A DNA stretch of 64,000 nucleotides from Pyrocephalus nanus (taxonomy: Eukaryota > Chordata > Aves > Passeriformes > Tyrannidae): positions 8,199,001 through 8,263,000 of the forward strand of contig CM076279.1 of assembly GCA_038380795.1 (NCBI GenBank). The letters are read 5' to 3'. A program made the translations under genes and the position numbers. Within the stretch, counting starts at the first letter, position 1. Each line of letters starts with the position of its first letter. Shown one piece after another: positions 10,902 through 22,150 of the stretch. The notes beneath the pieces were generated by a model, which was not told the DNA's origin, did no database searches, and saw only the letters and a list, made by a program, of their open reading frames with translations.

Positions 10902-11522
10902 GGGCCAAATCGCCTCAGGCCAAGTGCCTCAGCAGAATGCCGTGGCCAAATCGCCTCAGGCAAAAGGCCTCAGCAAAACCTGTCAGCCAAAAGGCCTCAG
11001 CAAAACGCCTCAGCCAAAATGGCCTCGGCAAAACGCCTCAGCCAAAAGGCCTCAGCAAAACGCCTCAGCCAAAATGGCCTCGGCAAAACGCCTCAGCCAA
11101 AAGGCCTCAACAAATTGCCTCAGCCAAAAAACCTAAACAAATCGCCTTGGCAAATTGCCTCAGCCAAAAAACCTAAACAAATCGCCTTGGCAAATTGCCT
11201 CAGCCAAAAAACCTAAACAAAATGCCTCAGCCAAAATGCCTCGGCCAAAAGGCCTCGGCAAAACACCTTAGCCAAAAGGCCTCAACAAAATGCCTCAGCC
11301 AAAAAACCTAAACAAAACGCCTTGGCAAAACGCCTCAGCCAAAAGGCCTCGGCAAAACGCCTCAGCCAAAAGGCCTCGGCAAAACGCCTCAGCCAAAAGG
11401 CCTCAACAAATTGCCTCAGCCAAAAAACCTAAACAAAATGCCTCAGGCAAAGCGCCTCGGCCAAAAGGCCTTGGCCCAAATGCCTCAGGCAAAAAACGCT
11501 TCGGCAAACGCCTCAGCCAAAC
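10902..11522. repeat. GCCTCAG/CCAAAA minisatellite, copy 2 upstream region
   Basis: This is the same array as at 1,633-2,226 but 27 bases longer, about 621 bases. It gained one extra gcctcggcaaaac plus gcctcagccaaaag pair near 11,350-11,400. It lies between exon 1 of MROH copy 2 and the CpG-dense block. Confidence 0.95.
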
Positions 11523-11696
11523 TCCGCGTTCCCTCGGGGCCGCCAGGGGTCGTGGACAAGACGGGGGCTGCACTCGAAGGCTCCTCGCCACCGCTGCGCT
11601 CCTGTCCTATCCGCTCGCCGTCCTGACGGACACTGGCACCCCGTGGGCCACGGCAACGCTGAGCACACGCGCTGCAGTGGGGTGTCACAAAGGGCC
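11523..11696 (-). promoter_or_regulatory. CpG-dense block, candidate promoter of MROH copy 2
   Basis: This is the equivalent of the 2,227-2,400 block in unit B, with no differences that I noticed. It would drive minus-strand transcription across the minisatellite into exon 1 at 10,814. Confidence 0.5.
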
Positions 11697-12179
11697 CCAC
11701 TGTGACCCGCCACCTGCCACCAGCAACAGGTCCCAGTGCCTGTTGACGTGGCACCTGCTCCCAGCAACGGCTCCCAGGGAGCCACCACGGCAGGCAGGAA
11801 CAGGCAGGGGGTCCCTGGGGCACGGGCCTGCCTCAGCCATGGGCACCCAGCTGCCCTCAGGGTGTCTCCAGGCCCCACTTTGCTCTCGTGTCTCCTCAGA
11901 ACATCCTGAGGAGTGCCATGTTCAGACACACCTGTGTGCCCGCAGGACATCCCTTTCCTGTCCCCACACAGCAGAGTTGGCCTCTGCGCCCTTCAGTCAC
12001 AATAAATGTGTAACATTCGCTCAAGCTTAACAGAAACCGTGGCTTTTCTCGCCTCTTCTCTTTCTCCCACTGACCAGCAAGAGCTTTTCCCCACTCAACA
12101 GCTCTTGCAGCACGCAGGCACTCAGGACCCCTCCAAAGGCCTTTGCCTCTCCCATCCCCACCTTGCACCCGTCCCCACC

Positions 12180-12320
12180 TTGTCAGCTCGAGCAGAGCAC
12201 TGAGTGAGCGCCACATCCAGTCATGTCTTGGATACCTCCAGGGATGGGGACTCCGCCACCTCCCCAGGCGGTCCCTTCCAATGCCTGACAACCATTTCCA
12301 TCAAGAAAATCCTCCTCATG
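12180..12320 (-). mobile_element. CR1 LINE 3' fragment in array spacer, unit B
   Basis: This is the copy of the 2,880-3,025 CR1 fragment in unit B, nearly identical to it, carried along by the segmental duplication. Confidence 0.75.
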
Positions 12321-13174
12321 ATCACACACAAAGCCTCCTGAGGCCTTCAGTGCCTCCCAGCAGAAACAACCCCGCCAGGCCTTTACATGCCACAAGTGTA
12401 AAACAAAGCTCTTCACTCATTCCCACCTTCAGGTTCTGGTGCCCCAGCACTTCCCAGGGAGCTCTGGGATCCTCTGCAGCCCACTCAGGGCTGAACGTTC
12501 CCTCACGATTCCATCATTCTGTGCCGCGGGGGGGCCACCGGAGACCCTTTGAAGCCGCACAGCTGCAATCCAGGGCTCAGAGGGGCATTTTGGGGTACCG
12601 GACATGGAATTTGGAGTGAACCAAGGACACGTGGGGCTCTGCAGCTCCTATTCAAGGCCTGTGGGCATAGTTTGGGATAGTTGGGGATAGCAGGGATGAA
12701 ATTGGAGGCCCCTTGCAGAAAACTAAAGGGCTCTGTGCCTGCAGTTTGGGGACAAGGAAGCATTTTGGGGTGCCAGGGGACGATTTGGGCCCTGCAGCTG
12801 TGACATTCCCTCTGGGAGACAGCCCACCCCCACAGCCACACTCAAAGCCCCCCCACACTTGCCAGCCTCCATCTCCCAGAGCTGCTGACACATCCCACTG
12901 CCCAAAATAAGCATGACTGCCCCCAAAATGCCACCTCAGCAGGCCTGGGGAGATGGACTCAGGAAGGGGAGGGAGCCCACGCTGCTGTGCGGGAAATTTG
13001 AGGGCTATGGCCATGATGTGGAACAATCTGCAGCCTGCCAATGTCTCTGGGGGGGCTCTGGGTCCTGTGGCGGCTGCAGCACAGGCCTGACTGCCGCGCC
13101 CCCTCCTGGGGTGCTGGGCTTGGGAGGATGATGGGGTGCCAGAGTGGGGCAAGGGGTAGGGACACAGGGAGAAC

Positions 13175-13342
13175 TTTGGCTGTCCAGACTGGAGAAGTGT
13201 TTGGGGTCACCTTACAGCCCCTTTAGGTACCTAAAGGAGGATCCAAGAGAGCTGGAGACGGATTTTGGACGAGGGCCTGGAGTGACAGCACAAAGGGGGA
13301 ATGGTTTCACAGCGGCAGAGGGAAGGGTTACATCGGCAGTGG
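13175..13342 (+). mobile_element. CR1 LINE 3' fragment, plus strand, unit B spacer
   Basis: This is the unit B copy of the CR1 fragment at 3,878-4,045. The corresponding part of unit C has been deleted. Confidence 0.75.
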
Positions 13343-13572
13343 CCCCGAAATGCCGCAAGAACCCTCAGGCAGCCGCTTCTTCTTTAGCCAAGGTGGCTTC
13401 TCCTGGGGAAAGCCCTGGCCAGGGCTCAACTTGTCCCAAAACCCTGAGGCCAGAGGAGCTGAGGGGAGAGCATCCCATTCCCTGCAGGACAGCCAGGAAG
13501 GACACGGTCAGCTCGGCACACTCAGCACCGCGCAGCTGAAGGACACCAGGGCTTTGGGCATCTTGTTCCACC

Positions 13573-13578
13573 TTTATT
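13573..13578 (-). terminator. Poly(A) signal AATAAA of MROH copy 3
   Basis: This is the same AATAAA in unit B, again 45 bases past the stop codon of copy 3. Confidence 0.75.
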
Positions 13579-13622
13579 CACCCCCAGTCCTTTGGCCAAG
13601 GCACGCTGCACCTCTGCCGGGC

Positions 13623-16600
13623 TCACGGCAGGCAGCAGCGCAGCGCTTGCAGAAGGCCTCTTGGTCTTTGCTGCAGACAAGGACTCTTCAGAATCAACGT
13701 TGTCTGAGCTGCCAGGGAGCTGACAGAGATGTCCCAGTCTTCTTCCAAGGGCTGAAGCGCTGTGACCAAAAGAAGCAGAGCCCAGATAAAACCCCATGTC
13801 TGCAGAGACCCTCTGCATTCCCAACAGACCACACGCCTCACTCACCACTCAGGATATCAGCCTGACTCTCCGTGGTCTCCTCCCTCAGGCGCCGGCTGAT
13901 GAGTCCTGGGCACAGAGCTCCATTAGCCCCTGCTCCCCAGCCTGCTGCCAGCAGCAGGGCTCCCAATCCTGCCCTCCTGCCCCTAAGCAAGGCTGAGCCC
14001 AGGAGCCACCCAAAGCTCAGGAGAGTGCGACTGAGCAAGGAGGCCAACAAGCCACCATGCATAGGTAAGGCTGGCAGAGGGAGGCCAGGCCCTGCCTCAG
14101 GGCTGCCCCTCCTTGCTGTGGCAGCAGCGGCACAGGGGCCAGGCTGCCCCAAAAGGCTCCGCCGGCACTCACCGATGAACCTGACGGCCGCCAGGCGCAC
14201 GTTGGCCTGAGGGTCCTGCAGGTATGGCAGGCTCTGATGGATGAAGTCTTCAGCCCTGCTCCTGCTCTTCTGCAGCTGCAGAGACAACAAGGCACGTCTC
14301 TCAAGGGCTGTCACACACTTGGCTTGAGCAGTGCCTCCTGCCAGCACCCCCTGGGACAGACATCCCACCCCTCCTGCTGGGTGCAGGGAGGGGACAGGGG
14401 CCTGCAGAAGAGCCCTTGGGGCTCTGTTCTTGAGGGCAGCAACAAGGATGCAGCTCCAGGTTCTGCCCAGCTGCAGAGCCCCCAGCCCAGACGTGGCATG
14501 AGGGGCAGCCCTCCCCCAGCCTGGGCCCCACAGCTTGTCCTTACCAAACACGCTCCAAGCTCCCACAGCCGCTCTCTCTGCAGCAGGTGCTTGAGCGTCT
14601 TCCACTTCAGCAGCTCTGCGGCAGCAAGAAGGGCTTCCCTGGAGGCCTGCAGGACAGCATGAGCTCAGACATGGCCCAGGGGCCTGGGCAAAGAGATCTC
14701 TTGGCTTTGTTCCTGGCGGGATGCTGCCTTTAGGAAGCTGGGACATGCCCTAGCCCAAATGTCTGGGAGCCTTTTGAGGCAGGAGCAGGCAGGGCAGGTG
14801 TTGCACAGGGCCATGCCAGCTTCTCCGGCCCTGCTGGCTCTGGCTCCGTGCAGACCTTCCCACAGGCTGTGCAGGGGCAGGGCTGCCCGCTGCCAGCAGC
14901 CCTTGCCCCGATGCCCAGGAGCCCTGGGGGTGTCAGCCCAGCCCTCTCCCTGTCAAGGCTCAGCCTGCAAACCTGTACCTTGGCCACGCTGGGGACCTGG
15001 TCGCTCACACGGAAGAGGAGCGGCACCAGTGCCCGCCACACCTCCCTCCTCATCCTCTTCTCATCCCTGCCCACCACTGACTGCAGCAGCTCTGTGAGCA
15101 TGCAGATGGACAGCTCTCGCAGCTCGCTGCACTCCTGGCAGGAAGCAGGAAAAGTGAGCTTTGCAAACAGCAGCTCCCTGCCCACAGTGAAGAGGGCCCT
15201 GATCATGGGGCTGGGGAGGGCAGAGCCTGTGGGCTCCCATCCCAGAAGCAGCAGCACTGGGCTGCACGGCCCAGAAGCCATCCCACGAGAGCCCAGGGGA
15301 CTGGAGCTGGCTCCAAGTGCTGCTGGCAGGGCTGGGCTGCAGGGCAGCTGTCACTGCCCAGTGCCCATCGGAGGGGCTCAGGCGACACATCAGCCTTACC
15401 GAGTCAAAGAGGGGCAGGAGCCTCCCCACAAGCTGCACAGCGATGAAGCTGGCCTTGCTCTTCTTCAGCTGACGCAGAATGTTTCGCAAGGCCAGCAGGA
15501 TCTTCATCTTGGCCTCTTCGCTGCCAGCTTGCAGGATCTTCATCATGCCCGGCAGGAAGAGTTCAATATTTCTTGCCTGTAGGGACAAAAGAATGTCCAT
15601 TGGATGAACAGGGCTGTGCCTGAAAAGCAGTGGCCAGGCCCCACACAGCTCCAGCCCCCATTTGCCAACAGGGCTGCCCCTGACACCGCCCTGCTCACCA
15701 TCTCAGCTCTCTGTGACAGCCCGACAAGGCCTTCCAGCAGCAGCCTGGCTGTCACCACGTTGGGACAGCCCGGATGGCTGTCGATGTCAGGCTCGTCAGC
15801 CAACTCCTCCACCTCAGCCTTCCTGGAGGACGACTGCAGGACAAACAGAGCTGTGAGGGGCCGGCAGAGCCTGCAGGGCTGGCGAGAGGGGACCAGGGCC
15901 TTTTGCGGTCACTCACAGCCATGGGGTGGGTGCTGGGGCCTTCTGCGGAGCAGCAGAAGCAGTGTCTGCGCAGCAGGCTGGCAAACTCCTCCAAGATCTT
16001 CTCCAGCATCTCTGGCATGGAGGACATCAGCTCCCACAGCTCCGGCCGAGTGCTGCAAGGCAGAACAAGACAGGCCTGAGGGCGTGTTCCCTGTGGGGCT
16101 GGAGCTCTAGGCTGGCTCTGGGCTGGCTCAGCCAGCTTTGGCTGCTGTGGAGCCAGAACACCCAGCGGGGCTGGAAAGCGTGGGAGGGATGGAGGGCCTG
16201 ACTCTGCAGGCTGTCCCGCGGCATTCCTTGGCTTTGGCAGCCAGAGAGTCTCAGGGTCTCTCTCCCCACAGGGAACAAGCCCACTCTCAAGGCCTTCAGG
16301 GCCAGTACCTGTCTCCTTGAAGAGCCGCCTTACAGAGGAGGATGACCAATGTGGTGGGGTACAGGTTGGTCATCAGGCGGAGGAGTGACTCCGCTTTCTC
16401 CCACGCACGCTCTGTGCTGAAGTATTCCAGGCTCTCAAGGATGCAGCTCACTATCTTGGGTGCCTGGAGGGGATACAGGTGAGGATGGCACTGCCCCTGA
16501 GGCACAGCCATGTCCTCAATTGCCCTTCCCACTCCTCTCTGCTGCCTTAAGGTGGCTTGGGGGGCCCAAATCACTGAAGGGCACGACAGTGCAGCCACAG

Positions 16601-19600
16601 GACACTTACGTCCGTCAGCCAGACGTCCGGGTCTTCTAAGGCCACATCCAGCAGGCTGCTGGGCACCTGCTGGTCCAGGATGCTGGCATCTCTCATCGCC
16701 TCGATGGCCACAAGGATGACATCTGTCCTCTCGTGGGACCGCAGGTATTTTCCAAAGGCCTATGGCAGCAAGGAAGGAAGGCATGTCGCTCTGAGTGTCC
16801 TGATGCTGCTGCTTGGCTGAGCAGCTCGAGCGGCCATGGCCAGGCGTGCCTGGCCCTGCTGACAGCAGTGGAGCTCCTGCAGGGGCTGAAACTGCTGCTG
16901 GGACACTGGAGTGCAGCTCTTGGGCTGTCCCTGCTCAAGGACGGCAGGAACCCTCTCCCCAGGGAGCTGAGGCCACACCAGCCCCACTGATGCGGGGTCC
17001 TTTTGCTCCCCGCTCCTTTTGCTGGTGCCACGGACACAAGTCCCAGCAAGGGCGCAGCTCCTCACCTTGGCACAGTCCCTGGCGCTCAGAGAACACAGCG
17101 CAGAGGTGGTCACAGCTTCCCACTGGGCTTGGCCTGCTCTGTCCTTTGCCCTGGATTCGACTAAACAACAGGCCAAACACACCACAGTCAGTAAGGCAGA
17201 GCAGCTTTGCCAGCAAGCTCACCAAACTGCCCTGGCGTCTGCTGGCAAGGTGGCAGGACAGGAGCAGTCAGGATTTTGGTCGGGTATCGGGAACAGCTTC
17301 TTGCTACAGGTGCTGGAGGGACCAGCCAGGGTGGGAGATCTGCTCTTGCCCACCAGGGAAGACGTGGCTTTGGGACAAGGGAGTCAAGAGCAGCTCTGGC
17401 TGTGGGGCCCACAAAGCAGCAGGCTGCAAGATGCTGCAAGGAAGGGGAGGAAGGAGAGCAGCAGCAAACAGATCCTGGCCTTGAGCAGAGCGCTCAGCTT
17501 CTGCAGCAAAGGGGCAGCTGGGAAGCTCTGGGGAGCAGCTGGAGGGGGCAAAGGAGGTCAGGAAGCAGATCTATCAGGAGATGGCTGTGTGCAGAGCCAT
17601 GAAGATCACCACTGCTCTGCCTTTTTACTTACAGATGAAGTCAGCCAGGGCAAAAAGAGCATGGAAAGCTGCGCAGCTTGTCTGTTCCTCGGAGAACCGG
17701 AAAAGGATGAGACGTCCCAGCAGCTTTCCGAGGAGCGGGAGATGGATCTCCCCAGAGCAAACAGGTCCAGAAATGCCTCTTCTGATGTTGGCATGGGCCT
17801 GGATGGGGGAGACATGAGCACAAGGGCTGAGGGCATGAAGCTGGTGCCAAAGCCCCCCATCCAAGAGCGTGCCCAGGGCTGCATTCCTGGTGAGTCCAGG
17901 CTTTGCAGAGCCCTGAGTCCCTGTCTCTCAGAGCAGCCATGTGGGCAGCAGCCCTGGCATGGAGAGCAGCAGGGATGGGGCCACGGCCTGGTCCTTACCT
18001 GCAGAGTGGAATAGTCAGACAGCACACGGGTCAGCACATCGATCCTTGCCATGGCCCTCTCCCTCACAGCCTCTCTCTCGCATCTGGTGAAGTCCAGCAG
18101 CAACTGGGACAAGAGAAGCTGCTGGTGAGCCCTGGGAGCAGACACCAACTCCAGCAGCAGCACAGCTCCACTCCTGGGCCCCACTCACCCCATCCCTCAA
18201 GGCTTCCCCTCCCCTCCAGCAAAGCCTGCAGTGGGCTGTCTGCCCATGGGTTCCCTCCCAGCTTGGGCACAAAGGCCCCGGAGCCAATCTCAGGGCCAGG
18301 CAGGAGGGCAGGTGCCACCCTTTGCAGTCCCTGTGCTCCACAAGAGCCTGGTGCCAGCCCCTGCGTGCCCACAGGAGGGGGGCACCCACCCCGCAGGGCA
18401 CTCTGCCTGCTTGGCAATGGTCTGGGGACCACTCAGCCAGGAGTGGGCAAAGCCTCCTCTCCAGGGTGAGGAACAGCCCCGTTTTTACATGGGCCAGACC
18501 TCCAAGATGCCCTGCAGCTCCTCGCTGACTCTGGAGGCAGGAAAGCTGAGCACCATTGTCCTCAGCATGCTGTCCATGGAGTTCAGGGTCTGCAAGGAAC
18601 ACACAGAGCAGTGGCACTCATTCTGCTCTTCCTCCCAGACCACGGAGAGCCATCTGAACCCCCCATGCCACAGGAGGAGGAGAAGGATGCCCACACTTCC
18701 CAGGAGACACATGGGCATAGACAATCTGCAGGGGCAGAGCAGCCTGGGATCCCTGCTCGTGTGGCAGCGTGGGAGAGCCAGGCAGCAGCCCAGAGGGGCC
18801 GGAGGCTCCTGGAGCTTACCTTGATATAGAGGGCAAGGTCTCCTTTTGGCATTTCCTTCTCTGCAGGCAGCCAGAAGACACTGGAGAAACACGCCCGGAG
18901 GAGCTTTTTGGCTTTGCCCTCCAGCGCTGCGCCCACCAAGCTGCAGGGAGAGAGCAGGGCACTGGTTGCACACTGGTGCTGGGAGCAGTTCCTCGATGGC
19001 TCATGCAGGTGCTGTCAGACCTCTGGGCCAGGGGGCTCCCGACGGATGGGCACGAACCTCAGTTTCTCAAGGGCCAGCATGGAAAGGTGCCGAATCTCCG
19101 TGCACAGGCGGTCCCTTGGCTCTTCTTCCAGCAGCGCCTGCAGAGCACAACCGGGATGGCACCTGGCAGCTGCCAGCACCCAATGCCTGCTCTCCCTGAC
19201 CCGCCCAAGCGCTGCCCGCACAGCCTGCCTGTGCCAGGGGGCTTTGCTGCCTTCCCCACAGTGCCAGGAGTGCCCTCACCTTGATGTTCTCTGACAGCTG
19301 GCACACGTCACAGAACAAATCCAGGCCCTGGGTCAGGCCATGGTTCAAGGCGCTTCTGCAGAGGACGGAGATGCTCCGAAGAAACGTGGCCTTGTCTCTC
19401 TCCTCCTGCCAGCCGGGGGACAGAGACACAAGCAGGGAATGTGAATGGGCAGACACAGCCAGTGGGACCGCAGCACTGGGGGTGCAGTGCCCTGCGGCAG
19501 AAGCAGCCCTGCCCTGCCAGCACCCCTCCAGCAGCCCGGCAGCACCACCCCTGCCAGCAGACAGCAGCACAGCCACCCTCCAGCTGGCCACAGTTACCTG

Positions 19601-20107
19601 GTTGGGGCTGGTGACAAAGGCCAGGATGGAATCAACGGCTTCCTCCTCCTCCTTGTAGATGGGCAACCAGCTGGCATCTAACGGGGAGAAGAGCAGGGAG
19701 AGCTGCAGAGGGTCCAGCAAGAGGAGGGAGCAAAGGATATCTGCCCTCCACACAGCCCTGTGCCCGCTGCCCTGGCACGGCCTTCCATTGTGGCTCCTGG
19801 CTGGAGGGTGCCCAGCAGAGGAGCTCCCATGCCTGTTTGGGAAGTCCTAGTGCCCCAGGCTGAGGAAGGCACTGGCAGACAGGCAGAAAAGGCCCAGGCT
19901 CCCACAGCATTGCTGCCTCCTGCCAGCCCAGCTGCCCCTCGCTGCCCACAGCCCACAGCCCCTCTGCCCTCACTCACCGATCTTCAGGGCCTGCATCGCG
20001 GTCACCTCGTAGGGGGACGGAAGCTGCAGACCTGGAGAGCGGCTCTCCTGGGAAGAGCTGTCTTCCATCCAGGCCTGCCTGGGGCGGCCAGGGGTTCTCT
20101 TCTCCAT
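13623..20107 (-). CDS. Maestro HEAT-like repeat (MROH) family protein, copy 3, complete
   Basis: The same 19-exon gene as copy 2 is found one unit to the right: 20107..19978, 19677..19598, 19405..19280, 19137..19058, 18940..18820, 18589..18500, 18103..17999, 17798..17633, 17160..17066, 16759..16610, 16463..16309, 16052..15917, 15833..15699, 15576..15400, 15134..14979, 14646..14545, 14275..14173, 13905..13846 and 13759..13623. I saw no frameshift or premature stop. Most exon differences from copy 2 are silent (exons 4, 5, 14 and 16). One Lys to Arg change falls in exon 15 (KRMRR against KRMRK). Intron indels are a 6-base deletion beside exon 17 and a 3-base insertion 4-6 bases into the exon 9 acceptor tract. 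Two nearly identical intact proteins from neighbouring loci suggest very recent duplication, ongoing gene conversion, or both. Confidence 0.83.
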
Positions 20108-20194
20108 CCTGTGAATAAAAGAGCACAACACAGGGGATCCTGCCTATGGAGGGCGTCCGAATGGTGGAGTCGAACACCCTCCGAAAAAATGCTG

Positions 20195-20598
20195 GGGCCA
20201 AATCGCCTCAGGCCAAGTGCCTCAGCAAAACGCTGTGGCCAAATCGCCTCAGGCAAAAGGCCTCAGCAAAACCTGTCAGCCAAAAGGCCTCGGCAAAATG
20301 CCTCAGCCAAAAGGCCTGAACAAATTTCCTCAGCCAAAACACCTAAACAAAATGCCTTGGCAAAATGCCTCAGCCAAAAAACCTAAACAAAATGCCTCAG
20401 GCAAAATGTCTCAGCCAAAAGGCCTCGGTAAAACGCCTCAGCCAAAAAGCCTCGGCAAAACACCTCAGCCAAAAGGCCTCAACAAATTGCCTCAGCCAAA
20501 AAAACTCAACAAAATGCCTCAGGCAAAGCGCCTCGGCCAAAAGGCCTTGGCCCAAATGCCTCAGGCAAAAAACGCTTCGGCAAACGCCTCAGCCAAAC
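20195..20598. repeat. GCCTCAG/CCAAAA minisatellite, copy 3 upstream region, short allele
   Basis: This is the homologous minisatellite before MROH copy 3, only about 404 bases. That is 217 bases shorter than copy 2, close to eight 27-base units. The internal order of variants also differs: it has units such as gcctgaacaaatttcctcag, not seen in the other two, and lacks the repeated aaatcgccttgg blocks. Its flanks match the other copies closely, so the array itself has turned over faster than its surroundings. Confidence 0.93.
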
Positions 20599-20772
20599 TC
20601 CGCGTTCCCTCGGGGCCGCCAGGGGTCGTGGACAAGACGGGGGCTGCACTCGAAGGCTCCTCGCCACCGCTGCGCTCCTGTCCTATCCGCTCGCCGTCCT
20701 GACGGACACTGGCACCCCGTGGGCCACGGCAACGCTGAGCACACGCGCTGCAGTGGGGTGTCACAAAGGGCC
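20599..20772 (-). promoter_or_regulatory. CpG-dense block, candidate promoter of MROH copy 3
   Basis: This is the equivalent block in unit C. It is conserved even though the downstream minisatellite is about 217 bases shorter than in unit B, which brings the candidate promoter closer to exon 1 at 20,107. Confidence 0.5.
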
Positions 20773-21254
20773 CCACTGTGACCCGCCACCTGCCACCAGC
20801 AACAGGTCCCAGTGCCTGTTGACGTGGCACCTGCTCCCAGCAACGGCTCCCAGGGAGCCACCACGGCAGGCAGGAACAGGCAGGGGGTCCCTGGGGCACG
20901 GGCCTGCCTCAGCCATGGGCACCCAGCTGCCCTCAGGGTGTCTCCAGGCCCCACTTTGCTCTCGTGTCTCCTCAGGACATCCTGAGGAGTGCCATGTTCA
21001 GACACACCTGTGTGCCCGCAGGACACCCCTTTCCTGTCCCCACACAGCAGAGTTGGCCTCTGCGCCCTTCAGTCACAATAAATGTGTAACATTCGCTCAA
21101 GCTTAACAGAAACCGTGGCTTTTCATGTCTCTTCTCTTTCTCCCACTGACCAGCAAGAGCTTTTCCCCGCTCAACAGCTCTTGCAGCACGCAGGCACTCA
21201 GGACCCCTCCAAAGGCCTTTGCCGCTCCCATCCCCACCTTGCACCCGTCCCCAC

Positions 21255-21385
21255 CTTGTCAGCTAGAGCAGAGCACTGAGTGAGCGCCACATCCAGTCAT
21301 GTCTTGGATACCTCCAGGGATGGGGACTCCGCCACCTCCCCAGGCGGCCCCTTCCAATGCCTGACAACCATTTCCATCAAGAAAA
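21255..21385 (-). mobile_element. CR1 LINE 3' fragment, unit C, next to the deletion junction
   Basis: This is the unit C copy of the same CR1 fragment. It is 3 bases shorter at the end distal to the minisatellite (aaaatcttcatgatc against aaaatcttcctcatgatc). The deletion junction of unit C lies only about 40 bases further right. Confidence 0.73.
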
Positions 21386-21509
21386 TCTTCATGATCACAC
21401 ACAAAGCCTCCTGAGGCCTTCAGTGCACCCCAGACGCCCCAGCAGAACGTCTCCTCTTCCCCCAAGTGAGAATCAGCCCTGAGATCCCCCATTTTTACAT
21501 AGGCCAGAC

Positions 21510-22150
21510 CTCCAAGATGCCCTGCAGCTCCTCGCTGACTCTGGAGGCAGGAAAGCTGAGCACCATTGTCCTCAGCATGCTGTCCATGGAGTTCAGGGTC
21601 TGCAAGGAACACACAGAGCAGTGGCACTCATTCTGCTCTTCCTCCCAGACCACGGAGAGCCATCTGAACCCCCCATGCCACAGGAGGAGGAGAAGGATGC
21701 CCACACTTCCCAGGAGAGACATGGGCATAGACAATCTGCAGGGGCAGAGCAGCCTGGGATCCCTGCTCGTGTGGCAGCGTGGGAGAGCCAGGCAGCAGCC
21801 CAGAGGGGCCGGAGGCTCCTGGAGCTTACCTTGATATAGAGGGCAAGGTCTCCTTTTGGCATTTCCTTCTCTGCAGGCAGCCAGAAGACACTGGAGAAAC
21901 ACGCGCGGAGGAGCCTTTTGGCTTTGCCCTCCAGCGCTGCGCCCACCAAGCTGCAGGGAGAGAGCAGGGCACTGGTTGCACACCGGTGCTGGGAGCAATC
22001 CCTCATGCAGGTGGCATCAGACCTCTCGGCCAGGGCGCCCACGATACATGGGCAAACCTCACCCCCACAATACCACATGTCCTTTCACCTTGATTTTCTC
22101 TGCCAGATTATCTGTGTGGCAGAAGACATCCAGGCCCTGGCACAAGACAG
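21510..22150 (-). pseudogene. MROH remnant (copy 4): exons 6, 5 and a decayed exon 3
   Basis: Exon 6 (21599..21510) and exon 5 (21950..21830) are present, open and almost identical to the other copies; exon 5 has a Lys to Arg change in AKRLLRA. To the right, identity collapses near 22,000. Exon 4 is unrecognisable. A diverged exon 3 end survives at about 22,150-22,088, reading CQGLDVFCHTDNLAEKIK with an intact donor, against LTQGLDLFCDVCQLSENIK in the intact copies. Exons 1 and 2 are not found. On the 3' side, exons 7 to 19 and the poly(A) signal are missing because the sequence jumps to the spacer at about 21,425. It is a broken edge copy of the array. Confidence 0.8.

Larger units (their letters stand above)
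9270..18562. repeat. Tandem segmental duplication, unit B
   Basis: This is the second copy of the array unit, 9,293 bases long. Compared with unit A it carries a 27-base expansion of the minisatellite, a 6-base deletion in the intron next to exon 17, a 3-base insertion beside the exon 9 acceptor, and scattered substitutions. Its order of features is the same as unit A. The high identity over introns and spacer as well as exons shows a recent duplication or homogenisation by gene conversion, not selection on protein alone. Confidence 0.95.
18563..21572. repeat. Tandem segmental duplication, unit C, internally deleted
   Basis: The third unit is only about 3,010 bases long. It matches units A and B through MROH copy 3 exons 1 to 6, the minisatellite, the CpG-dense block and the minus-strand CR1 fragment up to about 21,425. 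It then jumps over about 6.1 kb, equivalent to unit A 3,050-9,180, and resumes in intron 6 sequence. The removed part would have carried exons 7 to 19 and the poly(A) signal of a fourth gene copy. The 21,426-21,485 junction sequence matches neither flank perfectly. Confidence 0.9.
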
